DNA from: Hungatella sp.
GTDB taxonomy: Bacteria; Bacillota; Clostridia; Lachnospirales; Lachnospiraceae
Length of the DNA stretch: 49,783 bases
Direction: 5' to 3'
Assembly (NCBI GenBank): GCA_022798105.1
Contig: JAAWLV010000002.1
Span: 1 to 49,783 of the forward strand
In this document: in pieces, positions 16,300-25,230 of the stretch
Position numbering within the stretch: the first letter of the stretch is position 1
Layout: the number at the start of each line of letters is the position of its first letter
Notes under the pieces: generated by a model
Told to the model about the DNA's origin: nothing
What the model saw: only the letters and a program-made list of their open reading frames with translations
Databases searched by the model: none
Program-made: the position numbers and the translations under genes

Positions 16300-17402
16300 C
16301 AATCAATCTCCTTCGTCACGATCCGGATATCCGGATACTGGGACTGAACCTCCCGCACGGCCTGATCGTATATGGTCCTGTCCACCTCCCGCCCGTTTTT
16401 TGACGAGGGGATATAGAGAATCAGCTCCCTGCTCCTTATATCTTCACGTTTCAGGGTCACACCGTCATAGGTGGTATCTTTAAAGTTATCAATTTTGCCG
16501 CACTCCCGCCGCAGCTTCCCTTTAATTCCGGAAATCTCCTGATAGCTTGCATCGCGGATATCGATGGAACACTCTGCCGTGGCCTTTCCCGTAGCCGGAT
16601 CATAGGCGGAGAATGTAGAAAACCGTTCCGGAAGATTTCTTACCTTCTCCTGCGCCTGAATGGCCCCTCCCCGTTTCACAGGCGGCTGATCCCATACGCT
16701 CTCCTGTTTCTCCTCCTTTTTTTCGCTGTCGGAAAATACGGAGGTTCCGCTCATTCCCTGGATATAAGCCCGGTTTGCCAGGTTAAGCTCCGGCAGTATG
16801 TCAATGGGCATAATCGGATCAATGGTATAGCACACAATCAGATCAATGGTCTTTCCGTCCTCAAAAAAGCAGGAACTGTTCAGGTTCAGCCCTTTAAGGC
16901 CGCCTATAACCTGCAGATTCTTCAATCTCACATCCGCGCCCTGGCCGCGGGAATCGGCTCCGATGTAGCTTTCTATCAGAGAGCGGGCCACAACCTCAAA
17001 AAGCTGATGATTTACCTCTCTTCCGGCATTGCCGAATACAGCGGCCCCAATGTTTTTCAGGATTTCCCTGGGATCCGTGGTTCCGTTGTAGGAGGCGGCA
17101 TTGCCGGAACTGAAATCTTCATAAAACTGTATAAGCTCTCCCATATCTTTATTCAGCTGGCCCGTCCGTTCTCCCGCGGCACCTGAAATCTGTTGGTTGA
17201 GATCATTGAAACCGGCCGCCTGGTACAGATAAGAATACATGGAAAGTTCTTTGGCTGTCTGGCTGACTGCATGCTGCATGAGCCCATAGACATAGACAAT
17301 CCTCATGACAAAGAGGATTGTCACGATTATCATCAGAAATATGGAATAGGAAATACTGGCCTCTATGGTCAGTGCTCCCCTGTCCGTTCTCCTTTTGTCC
17401 AT
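16299..17402 (-). CDS. TadE-like pseudopilin protein
   Basis: 367 residues with a type IV-like leader: basic N-terminus, then G|ALTIEAS with Glu at +5 after the presumed cleavage Gly, followed by a hydrophobic helix (ISYSIFLMIIVTILFVMRIV). The rest is extracellular mixed alpha/beta sequence with no family I can name beyond TadE-like. Such proteins act as minor pilins or assembly factors. AGGAGA lies eight bases before the ATG. It is one of three pseudopilin-like genes in the operon. Confidence 0.75.
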   Translation of the reverse strand: MDKRRTDRGALTIEASISYSIFLMIIVTILFVMRIVYVYGLMQHAVSQTAKELSMYSYLYQAAGFNDLNQQISGAAGERTGQLNKDMGELIQFYEDFSSGNAASYNGTTDPREILKNIGAAVFGNAGREVNHQLFEVVARSLIESYIGADSRGQGADVRLKNLQVIGGLKGLNLNSSCFFEDGKTIDLIVCYTIDPIMPIDILPELNLANRAYIQGMSGTSVFSDSEKKEEKQESVWDQPPVKRGGAIQAQEKVRNLPERFSTFSAYDPATGKATAECSIDIRDASYQEISGIKGKLRRECGKIDNFKDTTYDGVTLKREDIRSRELILYIPSSKNGREVDRTIYDQAVREVQSQYPDIRIVTKEID

Positions 17403-17414
17403 ATCAATACTCTC

Positions 17415-19949
17415 CTAGTATCCCAGATAAACCGTATTGGTAAAGGTCATCCGCCCCATATACCCCTGTTTTCGGTAGGACTCTTCAAAGGGCATTACGC
17501 TGCCGAACATATAGCGGATAGACAGTTTTGTATCCCCATGAATCCAGGTATAAGCCTTTGCCATGGAAAAGTCCGTCTCCCCGCTGTTTTTCATATTCAT
17601 CTCAATCAGATCCGCTGTTCTCATGATCCGTTTCTCTCTCCCTTTGAGCAGAAGCAGGATCAGAAGGTAGTCCTCATAGGATACAAAGATTCCCTTTTTC
17701 CCGTAACCGGAGATCAGCCCCTGCCCGTCTGCGCTGGGGAAGTTCTTGAGAAGAATATTTTCCGTGGTTTTAATCAGAGGGATCCGGTATCCGCCTGATA
17801 TAAGGTAATCCATTTCAAGGATGGTCTCAGCTGTGGCCCAGGCGGTGAGGAAGATCCAGAAAAACACCGGTTCCGGAACCACCCCAAAGGTGGCTGCGCA
17901 GGCTGCTGCTGCCGCTGCATGGCATGCGGGGTTGATGATTTTCTTCTCCCCGTACATGACAACCAGGTTGTTGGCCATCCGCTCCGCAAAAATGGTAGCG
18001 TAGACGGCAGCCTCATTGGCCGTGTCGGTTTTATTTCCGTAAACCAGGTACTCGATCTCGCTTCTGAGAACCGTATTCCGGTCTTTTTTCGGGGAAAACC
18101 GCATGTCCAGCTCCCCGTCCGGATGGGCGTACCTCCATTTTGGCATGTAGAAGCTTTCTTTGTCGCTGTCTGAAATTCCCTGGGATGAAAATTTATTTAC
18201 ACCTGTCAGCCTGGTTTTAAAGGTTCCGAACATGTAGGTGAAACACAGGATATCGTCCCTGGCAGTCTCGCCAATGTCCAGAATCATGCTGCGCTTTCCC
18301 TGGTTTAGGATATCTTTTGACGCGGTCAAGTCTCCGTCCTTGTTGTAAAAGCCGGTATTGCTGTTTTTCCCCTTTTCGCCGCTCCAGGTCTTTGAAGGCC
18401 GCGCCTGATAGACCGAATCTTCCACAGCGCCTTTTTTCGCCTCACCGTCCAGGCTGCTCTCTGCACTGCCCTTTTTTTCTGACTGGCCCTTTGCAAACTC
18501 CTCATCAATTTCGGCCGGGAAGCTCTGGTTATATTTTTTAGACGGATTTACACGCTCCGGATCCCAGGATTTATCGTTAACATACCCGACAATGCCATCC
18601 ACAGATGGCTTATAGCTTTTCGGGCGTCCTTCCATAGCTTCCCCGGCATCCGGGGTGTATTCTTCGCTATGGAGAAAATAATAGTAATACTCTGTGTTCT
18701 CCTCTTCTGCCGGTTCTTCCTCATCTTCTCCGCCCTCCTGGCTGTCCTCTTTGGCATCCTCCATATCTTCCAGGATATCTATGTACCGGGTAACGGCCTC
18801 GTGGATGTCTTCCATAACCTGCTCCAACTCTTTTTTTATCCGTGCGTGTCCCTCCAGCTGATTGATAACCGGATCGTCTATGATTTCCTGTATATGGGGA
18901 AGGTATTCGAGTTTGTAAGCTTCAATGTTACCCTGTGCATCTTTTAACAGGTCTCCCGCCGATTCATTGCCTGCCGCTTTGCCCCGGTTGCCTGACTGAA
19001 AAGTCTCCAGCCGTTTTATGGCAGTCTCAACTTCTTTCTTCGCCTTTTTGGCCTGTTTCAGCACCGCTTTTGCCTGCTTGCGGGCAGAATCGGCCTTTTT
19101 TGTTAATGCATCCTGGCTCTTTTGGTACTCTTTGGCGGCATGTTTCTGGAACTGGGTCAGTTCCTCTTCACCATCTGTATGTTCCAGGCGGATCTCTTCC
19201 ATTTTCCCTGCAAGGGATTCAAAGTAAGTTTCTTTAGCATTATTCAGTTCCAAGACGGCCGAATTTAATTTGGCAAGCTCCTCCCGCAGCTTGGCAAGCT
19301 CCCGATCCGCGGATGCGTTGGCCTCGTCTGCATCCATCTTATCCTCCATGACTTCTGCCGTAACCTGGTTGACCTTGGCTTTATCTTTCGCATTGTCCAG
19401 GCTGGAGAATATATCCATCCGGTCGGCCATCACATACAAGCCGCGGAATTTGGCGTACTCCACCATCTGGGTCTCTAAAACTTCCTGGTTTGCCAGGGCA
19501 TAGATAGGCTCGACGCTGCACTGATCCACACTGAAATCATAGAGATTCAAAAAGGGCTGCCCTATGTAGGACTTTTGTCCTGTGAGGGTGGTCTTCATGA
19601 TTTCCCACAGCCTGTCAGAGTACTCTTTATCCCCGGACATTCCGTGAGCCAGCAGGGTGGCATTAAGACTCTCCTCAAAGACGGCCTTTATCTTCTGCGA
19701 ATCCCCCTCTTTCAGTGCAAAGAGCCCGAACTCATCCTTTAAAACCTGGTTGTAGGAGGCCAGCACGCTGAAAGCTGCCAGATCCGTGGCCTCCCGGGCC
19801 ATGGCCCTTGCACTGGCGCTGCGGCTGCCGTCAATCAGAACCGCCGATAAAAGCATGGTCGGGATCGTTATGATTACCAGAAAGATGGATATGGCGCCTT
19901 TAAGCCTTCTGTTTTCAAAGATCTTCATAGGTTCTTTATGCCTTCTCAT
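17415..19949 (-). CDS. DUF5702-like large pseudopilin (TadG-like)
   Basis: 844 residues. An N-terminal leader-like segment (LKGAISIFLVIITIPTMLLSAVLIDGSRS) is followed by a long external region. Residues about 190-430 are strongly charged and Ala/Lys/Glu-rich with coiled-coil character, then a low-complexity acidic stretch. A hydrophobic Ala-rich stretch near residues 670-720 may be a second membrane helix. This architecture is typical of the DUF5702 proteins found in clostridial Tad loci. It probably bridges membrane and envelope during pilus assembly. Its start overlaps the upstream stop by four bases. Confidence 0.75.
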   Translation of the reverse strand: MRRHKEPMKIFENRRLKGAISIFLVIITIPTMLLSAVLIDGSRSASARAMAREATDLAAFSVLASYNQVLKDEFGLFALKEGDSQKIKAVFEESLNATLLAHGMSGDKEYSDRLWEIMKTTLTGQKSYIGQPFLNLYDFSVDQCSVEPIYALANQEVLETQMVEYAKFRGLYVMADRMDIFSSLDNAKDKAKVNQVTAEVMEDKMDADEANASADRELAKLREELAKLNSAVLELNNAKETYFESLAGKMEEIRLEHTDGEEELTQFQKHAAKEYQKSQDALTKKADSARKQAKAVLKQAKKAKKEVETAIKRLETFQSGNRGKAAGNESAGDLLKDAQGNIEAYKLEYLPHIQEIIDDPVINQLEGHARIKKELEQVMEDIHEAVTRYIDILEDMEDAKEDSQEGGEDEEEPAEEENTEYYYYFLHSEEYTPDAGEAMEGRPKSYKPSVDGIVGYVNDKSWDPERVNPSKKYNQSFPAEIDEEFAKGQSEKKGSAESSLDGEAKKGAVEDSVYQARPSKTWSGEKGKNSNTGFYNKDGDLTASKDILNQGKRSMILDIGETARDDILCFTYMFGTFKTRLTGVNKFSSQGISDSDKESFYMPKWRYAHPDGELDMRFSPKKDRNTVLRSEIEYLVYGNKTDTANEAAVYATIFAERMANNLVVMYGEKKIINPACHAAAAAACAATFGVVPEPVFFWIFLTAWATAETILEMDYLISGGYRIPLIKTTENILLKNFPSADGQGLISGYGKKGIFVSYEDYLLILLLLKGREKRIMRTADLIEMNMKNSGETDFSMAKAYTWIHGDTKLSIRYMFGSVMPFEESYRKQGYMGRMTFTNTVYLGY

Positions 19950-20617
19950 TTTAACAAATCCGCCACTTTTTCAATGGCCTTTTTAATTTTGTTGTAGCCT
20001 TCCTCCACCTTCCCGAATACTTTGGTCTGGCCGGCCACATCCGTCACAATGTCCACATTCCTGACAAAATCGGCCGGGTCTGTGACGGCGGAGACGGCAC
20101 AAGTGTCTACCTCAAAAGGCCCCCTGTGCCCGAACATCTCCGCGATGGAATCCGCCGGCGTGGTGTAGGCGCTGCGGATATTTACCTTCACCCGCTTTGC
20201 AATGAGGTAATCCTCCACCTGGGTATAATTCCCGTCGTTTTGGGACGTTCCTTCCAGGACGCTTTTGCTGTCAAGCCTTTCTGCCACGTATTGGTTGACC
20301 AGGGCCGTGTAGGTCTTCTTGTCGCCTCCGCCCATAAACGGGACGTTGCGGTAGGGATCCCGGTACTTGAAGTCCTCCAGGGTTTTTATGCCTGTGGTCA
20401 TGTCCGCCACACGGAAGCTGTAGACCACAGAACCCCTCTCCGACGCCTCCACAGCCAGGCTCTGGGCGTTCACCTCCTGGTACAGGACTATCCCCATGTA
20501 CAGGATCAGAATCAGAGAAAAGAAGATCACAGGAAAAATCATGGTCAGTTCTATGGTCAGGTATCCGTCCTCTTTTTGGGGAATGATGGTGTGATGATGG
20601 GGGGTTAATTTTTTCAT
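19946..20617 (-). CDS. TadE-like pseudopilin protein
   Basis: 223 residues. The leader is EDG|YLTIELTMIFPVIFFSLILILYMG, with Glu at +5 after Gly, the prepilin-peptidase pattern. The remainder is a short external domain. It follows the Flp pilin with an ATGA overlap and precedes the DUF5702-like gene with another, so the three are translationally coupled. Likely a minor pilin. Confidence 0.8.
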   Translation of the reverse strand: MKKLTPHHHTIIPQKEDGYLTIELTMIFPVIFFSLILILYMGIVLYQEVNAQSLAVEASERGSVVYSFRVADMTTGIKTLEDFKYRDPYRNVPFMGGGDKKTYTALVNQYVAERLDSKSVLEGTSQNDGNYTQVEDYLIAKRVKVNIRSAYTTPADSIAEMFGHRGPFEVDTCAVSAVTDPADFVRNVDIVTDVAGQTKVFGKVEEGYNKIKKAIEKVADLLK

Positions 20618-20790
20618 TTTGGTGCTTCTACAATTTTTTGTTCAAACACTGTCTTCATAATGTTTTCACCAAACTCAGTAAGCTCTCGTCTGAACAACAG
20701 CGCAATACACATCAGGGCTGCGATGATCATAACCATCTCCACCGTCCCCATTCCCTCCTCTTCCTCATAAAACCGCTTCATTAAATCCAT
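20614..20790 (-). CDS. flp: Flp-type major pilin (58 residues, below the ORF-track cut-off)
   Basis: Found by reading the gap between tadC and the TadE-like gene. It begins MDLMKRFYEEEEG and continues MGTVEMVMIIAALMCIAL. The short acidic leader ends in Gly13, Glu18 is at +5, and a hydrophobic helix follows, with a C-terminal tail of about 25 residues. This is the class-III (Flp) prepilin pattern, and the only candidate major subunit of the Tad pilus here. An AAGGAGA site lies about ten bases before the ATG at 20790. Its stop overlaps the next ATG by four bases. Mature length would be about 45 residues. Confidence 0.88.
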   Translation of the reverse strand: MDLMKRFYEEEEGMGTVEMVMIIAALMCIALLFRRELTEFGENIMKTVFEQKIVEAPK

Positions 20791-20963
20791 ATCCGGTATT
20801 CTCCTTCCTTCCCTTTTGTTTTATTCGGGCATTGCCAATCTCCGTGATCGGTCCAAAGTCCTCCTGACAGACCATACTTTTAAGCCGCCCGTCGTCTATA
20901 AAATTGCCGCTGTAACCGGCAGTTTTACCGTCTCGCTTTCCCTGCCTCAAAAAATGGCCGGGC
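20791..20963. other. Non-coding gap between tadC and flp
   Basis: 173 bases with no convincing gene. A 61-codon frame with a TTG start crosses it and runs into the pilin in another frame; its composition is not protein-like and it lacks a site for translation. The gap may hold leader or processing signals for the pilin message; I see no clear hairpin. Confidence 0.5.
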
Positions 20964-21887
20964 TTACATCCCCGAAGTCATGCTCAGCACTGCCGGGGTG
21001 GCCACGATCAGCACGATCCCCAGAAACATGATCATCATGGGGATCAGGATCTTGGTTCCGGCCTGTTCCCCCAGCTCCTTTGCCGCATTCTTGCGCATCT
21101 CCCAGCATTCGCGGCCCTGCTCCCTCAAAACCGGGACCACCTCAGCCCCGCCCCGTCTCAGATTCATGACGATGACGGACACAAACTTGGTCACCTCTTT
21201 TACATGGCATCTCCTGGCAAACTCCTCATAGGCCCTTCCCTCCGGTTTTCCCGCCCGGATCTCAGCCAGGGCGTAGCCCATCTCCTCGTACAGAAGATGT
21301 TCCCGACGGTTTTCATTGATGATCTTTTCCCAGGCTTTTGAGATAGTCATCCCGGCGTTGACGAGAAGCGTAAGTTTGTTCACAAACTCGGGAAATTCCA
21401 TCTGAATGGAAAGCCGCCTCTTCTTTATATCCTCCTCCAGGCTGGCGTCCACCAAAAAGGGGACAGAAACAAAGGCCCCCACAGCCCCGGCCGTCAGCCC
21501 CAGACCGTCCATACTCCCCTGGCATACCAGGATACAACCTACCAGGGAAGCCCCGGCGGCCGCAATCAGGGCGGCCGCCAGGCGGTACCCTTTATGTATA
21601 TAGTGGTAAAATTCCGCGTTTCTTGGCCCCCGAAGTTCCAGGATCTTCTGATATATCCTGCTGTTGTACCTGGCCAGGGCTGAACGGAGAGACATGGGGA
21701 GAAACCTGTCTGTAGGCCACACATCACTCATAGCCAGACCTATGGGAATGAAATCCTTCAGCCCGTACTCCTCTTTGTCCAGATATTCCGTGTACTCATC
21801 ATAATTTCCCCTGGATTTGAAATAAAAAATCAGGAACAGCAACACAAATACCCCGCACACTGCGGCAGAAATAACCGTAAACACCAT
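20964..21887 (-). CDS. tadC: Tad pilus inner-membrane platform protein TadC
   Basis: 307 residues of the type II secretion F family, with an N-terminal membrane helix, a paired helix region (LAAALIAAAGASLVGCIL) and a C-terminal helix (ILIPMMIMFLGIVLIVATPAVL). The GspF cytoplasmic helical domain includes FPEFVNKLTLLVNAGMTISKAW. It works with TadB as the platform driven by TadA. CAGGAGG precedes the ATG. It lies 17 bases after tadB. Confidence 0.9.
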   Translation of the reverse strand: MVFTVISAAVCGVFVLLFLIFYFKSRGNYDEYTEYLDKEEYGLKDFIPIGLAMSDVWPTDRFLPMSLRSALARYNSRIYQKILELRGPRNAEFYHYIHKGYRLAAALIAAAGASLVGCILVCQGSMDGLGLTAGAVGAFVSVPFLVDASLEEDIKKRRLSIQMEFPEFVNKLTLLVNAGMTISKAWEKIINENRREHLLYEEMGYALAEIRAGKPEGRAYEEFARRCHVKEVTKFVSVIVMNLRRGGAEVVPVLREQGRECWEMRKNAAKELGEQAGTKILIPMMIMFLGIVLIVATPAVLSMTSGM

Positions 21888-21904
21888 AAGCTTCCTCCTG
21901 GTTT

Positions 21905-22699
21905 TCAGACGCTGATTTTCATAAGTTTTGAGCCCACCAGATAGGAGATGCCGAACATCCCGATGGCCGCCGTCATGGCAATCCTGCCTGCCGGCTGGGT
22001 AAACACCGGTTCCATGTACTCCCCGGAGGTCACCGTCAAAAAGAGGATCATAATCACGGGAAGAGCCATCATAAAGTTAAATTCATACTTTCTACCGGAG
22101 ATGGTGGTCTCTATCTCCTGCTTCACCTCGATTTTTTCCCCGATGGTGTTGGAAGTGGAGCGCATAACCTCCATAAGGTCTCCCCCGGTCCTCTTGCAGG
22201 TGACGAAAATATCCACAAAATTTTCGATATCCTCCAGATGAGCTCTCTCAGCAAACTGGCTGAACATACTCTCTGTTGTGTTGTTCATGCCGATCCCCCG
22301 GAGAATGTATTCCATCTCCACCAAAATATCGGTCCGGGGATCCGGATAGATCACCTGCAAGTCCTTAAGGGCGTCCCCGATGCCCGACTCCACGGATTTT
22401 CCCACGGACAGAGCCGAAGCCAGGGAGTAGAGCATATCCTTAAACTGAAGTGTCAGCTGGTTCTTCCTCTTTTCAATAATCTGTCTGGTGCGGATCTTCG
22501 GCCATTTAAAGGCCAATGCCATAAGCAGCGCCGACAAAATCAGGCTGTGGTAAAACACATAACCAACCGCAAACAGAACTGCGGCGGCAAACACCAGATT
22601 GATAAGCTTCTCCCCTTTTCCCATGATGTACACGTCGTAATCAGTTAAGCCGTCCTCCCGCTCCTGAATCTCCTGGGATTCTCTCTTTTTTCCAAACAC
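21905..22699 (-). CDS. tadB: Tad pilus inner-membrane platform protein TadB
   Basis: 264 residues from a GTG at 22699. I moved the start from the ORF-track ATG at 22774 because AAGGAGG lies exactly eight bases before this GTG, and the upstream residues look like a translated leader. It has two membrane helices near residues 35-70, a GspF-type cytoplasmic domain (KDMLYSLASALSVGKSVESG) and C-terminal helices (FMMALPVIMILFLTV, MTAAIGMFGISYLVG). It pairs with TadC. The 110-base gap to tadA holds a nested inverted repeat. Confidence 0.9.
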   Translation of the reverse strand: MFGKKRESQEIQEREDGLTDYDVYIMGKGEKLINLVFAAAVLFAVGYVFYHSLILSALLMALAFKWPKIRTRQIIEKRKNQLTLQFKDMLYSLASALSVGKSVESGIGDALKDLQVIYPDPRTDILVEMEYILRGIGMNNTTESMFSQFAERAHLEDIENFVDIFVTCKRTGGDLMEVMRSTSNTIGEKIEVKQEIETTISGRKYEFNFMMALPVIMILFLTVTSGEYMEPVFTQPAGRIAMTAAIGMFGISYLVGSKLMKISV

Positions 22700-22723
22700 A
22701 CAGAATTCCTCCTTGTATCTGTC

Positions 22724-22793
22724 ATGTACTCTCGGAATCTCTCCTGCACCTGCCTTTGTGACAGATTGGCACAAAGAGACTTAGAGAGTACAT
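22724..22793 (-). other. Nested stem-loop between tadA and tadB
   Basis: Outer arms ATGTACTCTC (22724-22733) and GAGAGTACAT (22784-22793) pair perfectly. Inside are arms CTTTGTG (22754-22760) and CACAAAG (22770-22776). There is no T-tract after it on the minus strand, so it is not a plain terminator. It lies just ahead of the tadB ribosome binding site and could set mRNA stability or tadB translation. Confidence 0.6.
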
Positions 22794-22809
22794 TGTCGTC
22801 TCAGCTTCT

Positions 22810-24045
22810 CTATACCAGGTCTGACAGCCCGGCATTGCGAAACTTTTCCCTGTGAATCATAGGATGTTCCGTCCGAACCAGCTCTCCTATGATCCGCTTG
22901 TTCTCATCTTCGCCTCTCTCCACAAACCGGTACAGAGGGTTTATGCGGATGGAACCGTTTTCATAGCCCGCCACCTCGCTGATCTCCACGGTTCTCCGGG
23001 ATTTATCCCGCAGCCTGGACAGCTGGATAATAATATCGACGGCGGAGGCAATCTGCTGGCGGATGGCCTCTATGGGAATGGAGTTGCCTGACACTACCAT
23101 GGTTTCCAGACGGCTCAACATATCCTTTGTAGAGTTGGAATGGCCTGTGGACAGAGAACCGTCGTGGCCTGTATTCATGGCCTGGAGCATGTCCAGCGCT
23201 TCCGCCCCCCTGACTTCCCCCACCACAATCCGCTCAGGCCTCATGCGCAGGGAGGAGCGGATCAGATCGCGGATGGTCACCTCCCCTTTGCCTTCCATGT
23301 TGGCGTTCCTCGTCTCCATCCGTACCAGGTTGTCCACCCCTTTTATCTGCAGCTCTGCCGAGTCCTCTATGGTGATCACCCGCTCATCCTTTGGAATAAA
23401 ATTGGAGAGTGCATTTAAAAATGTAGTCTTTCCCGACCCGGTACCGCCGCTGATGAATATATTGTATTTGGCCTTCACCATCCGTTCCAGAAGTTCCGCC
23501 ACCTGCGGGGTGATAGAACCGTAGGCGATCAGCTTCTCCACGGTCATAGGATCTTCCGGAAACTTGCGGATGGTCACCGTGGGGCCGTTAAGGGCAATGG
23601 GAGGAAGCACCACATTGACCCTGGATCCGTCCAAAAGTCTTGCGTCCACAATGGGATTGGCCTCGTTTACGGTGCGGTTTACCCTGGATACGATATTCAG
23701 GATCACATTCTCCAGCTTTTCATTGGTCTCAAAGCTTACGTTCCTGCGGTAAAGGCGTCCCGACTGCTCCACAAACACGTGATGGGGGCCGTTGATCATA
23801 ATCTCCGTAATGGTCGGGTCGTCAACCAGGGGCTGAAGCACATCCAGCCCTCTCATGGAATTGAAAACGCCCTCCATCACCTGCCGCTTTTGTGTTAACG
23901 GCATATACTGCCTCTGAGACTCCTCCCCGATGATTTCCCCGATCACTTCCCGGATCTCATCGTCCTCCACGTTCCGCGTCAGATCCAGCCGATCCGATAC
24001 CATCTGCCGAATCTTCTTTATGTATTCCTGCATGTCTTCTATCAT
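22810..24045 (-). CDS. tadA: Tad pilus secretion ATPase TadA (CpaF family)
   Basis: 411 residues, normal for CpaF. It has an N-terminal helical region, then Walker A GGTGSGKTTFLNAL, the Asp box (RVITIEDSAEL), Walker B (RMRPERIVVGEVRGAEALD) and the His box (NTGHDGSLSTGHSNS). It is the hexameric motor that powers pilin assembly on the cytoplasmic side of TadB/TadC. A GGGGAG site precedes the ATG, which overlaps the tadZ-like stop by four bases. Confidence 0.95.
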   Translation of the reverse strand: MIEDMQEYIKKIRQMVSDRLDLTRNVEDDEIREVIGEIIGEESQRQYMPLTQKRQVMEGVFNSMRGLDVLQPLVDDPTITEIMINGPHHVFVEQSGRLYRRNVSFETNEKLENVILNIVSRVNRTVNEANPIVDARLLDGSRVNVVLPPIALNGPTVTIRKFPEDPMTVEKLIAYGSITPQVAELLERMVKAKYNIFISGGTGSGKTTFLNALSNFIPKDERVITIEDSAELQIKGVDNLVRMETRNANMEGKGEVTIRDLIRSSLRMRPERIVVGEVRGAEALDMLQAMNTGHDGSLSTGHSNSTKDMLSRLETMVVSGNSIPIEAIRQQIASAVDIIIQLSRLRDKSRRTVEISEVAGYENGSIRINPLYRFVERGEDENKRIIGELVRTEHPMIHREKFRNAGLSDLV

Positions 24046-25145
24046 TGTTCAACCGCTCCCCCCATAACCGCCTGAAACACAGGGCCCATCAGCTGTGCAA
24101 TCGCCTCCTTAGCCTGCAGCATGGTTCGCTTTCTTTCCATCGCCGGAAAAAGCATGACGGTTGCGCACAAGGGCAGACGGCTGCCTGCGGTGTCCGGCAG
24201 AAGCACTGCCGGCTTCTTGTGGGGCTCCGCTTTATTTATGATGATGTTCATCTTGTGTATCAGAGAATCGTACATATCGTGCAGTGCGGATTCCTCCAGC
24301 AGACGGACGAGTTTTGAGACGCTTCCCTCATCCATAACAACAGGAACCATGACTGTGTCTGCCTCCGCCAAAACCGCTCTGGTTTTGTCCGTAAACCCTG
24401 AGGACTGATCGACCACCACCAGATCGTAATCCGCAAGCTCTCTGATAATGTTTAACAGCTCTCCAATCTCCTTCCCGTTAAGTTCCTCATACTCAGAGAC
24501 GCTCTCCACCCCTGATATATAGTCAAAGCCGGCCTGGGATTCTGTACGGATGGCCCCTTTCACCTTGATACCTGCATTCATCCCTCTGGTTTTCAGGGCC
24601 AGAAAGATATCGGAAAGGCTGCCGGATGTCCTCTCTAATACATCGTTTACCGAATCAATCTCCTCCAGGTTCAGATACATCACACGTACTCCCGCCATTG
24701 CCGCCGTCATGGCAAGGGCCAGGGCAAGGGTTGTCTTTCCTGTGCCTCCGGCAGGGCTGTAAAAGGCCGCAATCCTTGTATTGCTGTTTCCCCTGACCAT
24801 CTCCGGGGCGTTGTTTGCCTCCGCGTACTTAAACAGCACCGTGTTGGCCAGAGATTCCATCTTCTGGTATTTTTTCACCGTGTCAAATCCCTCTGCCGGC
24901 GCGGCGCCCATACTCATCACGATCCTGGTTGTATCAGGAGTCAGCATTTTAAGCTTTGTATCCCCAAAGCACTGATCCACCAGCAGGATATCTGCCTTTC
25001 CTCCCTGTTCCAAATACTGATGTAGTTTCTCTTTTTTCGTAAAGACAGTCAGCTCAAACTGCGGGATATGTTCCATAAAATAGCAGGATATTTCTTTTAA
25101 AAATAAATCATCGCTGTCTGCCAGTATCATTTTTCTCTTCATCAT
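24042..25145 (-). CDS. TadZ/CpaE-like ParA-family ATPase with receiver-like N-terminus
   Basis: 367 residues from the ATG at 25145. The ORF-track start at 25184 is only two bases after the predicted transcription start, whereas 25145 has a GGGAGA site. Residues 1-120 resemble a receiver-type fold (KMILADSDDLFLKE, ADILLVDQCFG). The ATPase begins at PAGGTGKTTLALALA (Walker A) and includes YDLVVVDQSSGFTD. TadZ proteins place the pilus machine at the cell pole. It is the first gene of the operon. Confidence 0.88.
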   Translation of the reverse strand: MMKRKMILADSDDLFLKEISCYFMEHIPQFELTVFTKKEKLHQYLEQGGKADILLVDQCFGDTKLKMLTPDTTRIVMSMGAAPAEGFDTVKKYQKMESLANTVLFKYAEANNAPEMVRGNSNTRIAAFYSPAGGTGKTTLALALAMTAAMAGVRVMYLNLEEIDSVNDVLERTSGSLSDIFLALKTRGMNAGIKVKGAIRTESQAGFDYISGVESVSEYEELNGKEIGELLNIIRELADYDLVVVDQSSGFTDKTRAVLAEADTVMVPVVMDEGSVSKLVRLLEESALHDMYDSLIHKMNIIINKAEPHKKPAVLLPDTAGSRLPLCATVMLFPAMERKRTMLQAKEAIAQLMGPVFQAVMGGAVEQ

Positions 25146-25188
25146 ATCCGTTTTCTCCCTGCACCCAGTCCGCGTTTCAAACATTTTT

Positions 25189-25230
25189 AGAAATTATATC
25201 ACTTTCTTAAAAGAAAGTAAACTAATTTCT
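25189..25230. promoter_or_regulatory. 42-bp interrupted palindrome over the tad promoter
   Basis: Outer arms AGAAATTA (25189-25196) and TAATTTCT (25223-25230), and inner arms ACTTTCTT (25201-25208) and AAGAAAGT (25211-25218), are all perfect and evenly spaced by four bases. The element covers both the -35 and -10 of the tad promoter, so a bound dimer or pair of dimers would occlude it. The divergent XRE regulator at 25478 is the obvious candidate binder (inference). Confidence 0.75.
25193..25221 (-). promoter_or_regulatory. Promoter of the Tad operon
   Basis: On the minus strand, TTTACT (25221-25216), 17 bp, then TATAAT (25198-25193) with an extended TGA before the -10. Transcription would start near 25186, giving a leader of about 40 bases to the tadZ-like ATG. 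Between this promoter and 25478 lie about 250 bases with further short dyads (TTCTATATAAGAA at 25345-25357, TTGGGAATTTTCCAA at 25391-25405) but no gene and no clear forward promoter. Confidence 0.75.

Noticed and set aside
20765-20950. 61-codon minus-strand ORF between tadC and flp
   Set aside because: TTG start, no clear ribosome binding site, and it overlaps the genuine pilin in another frame.
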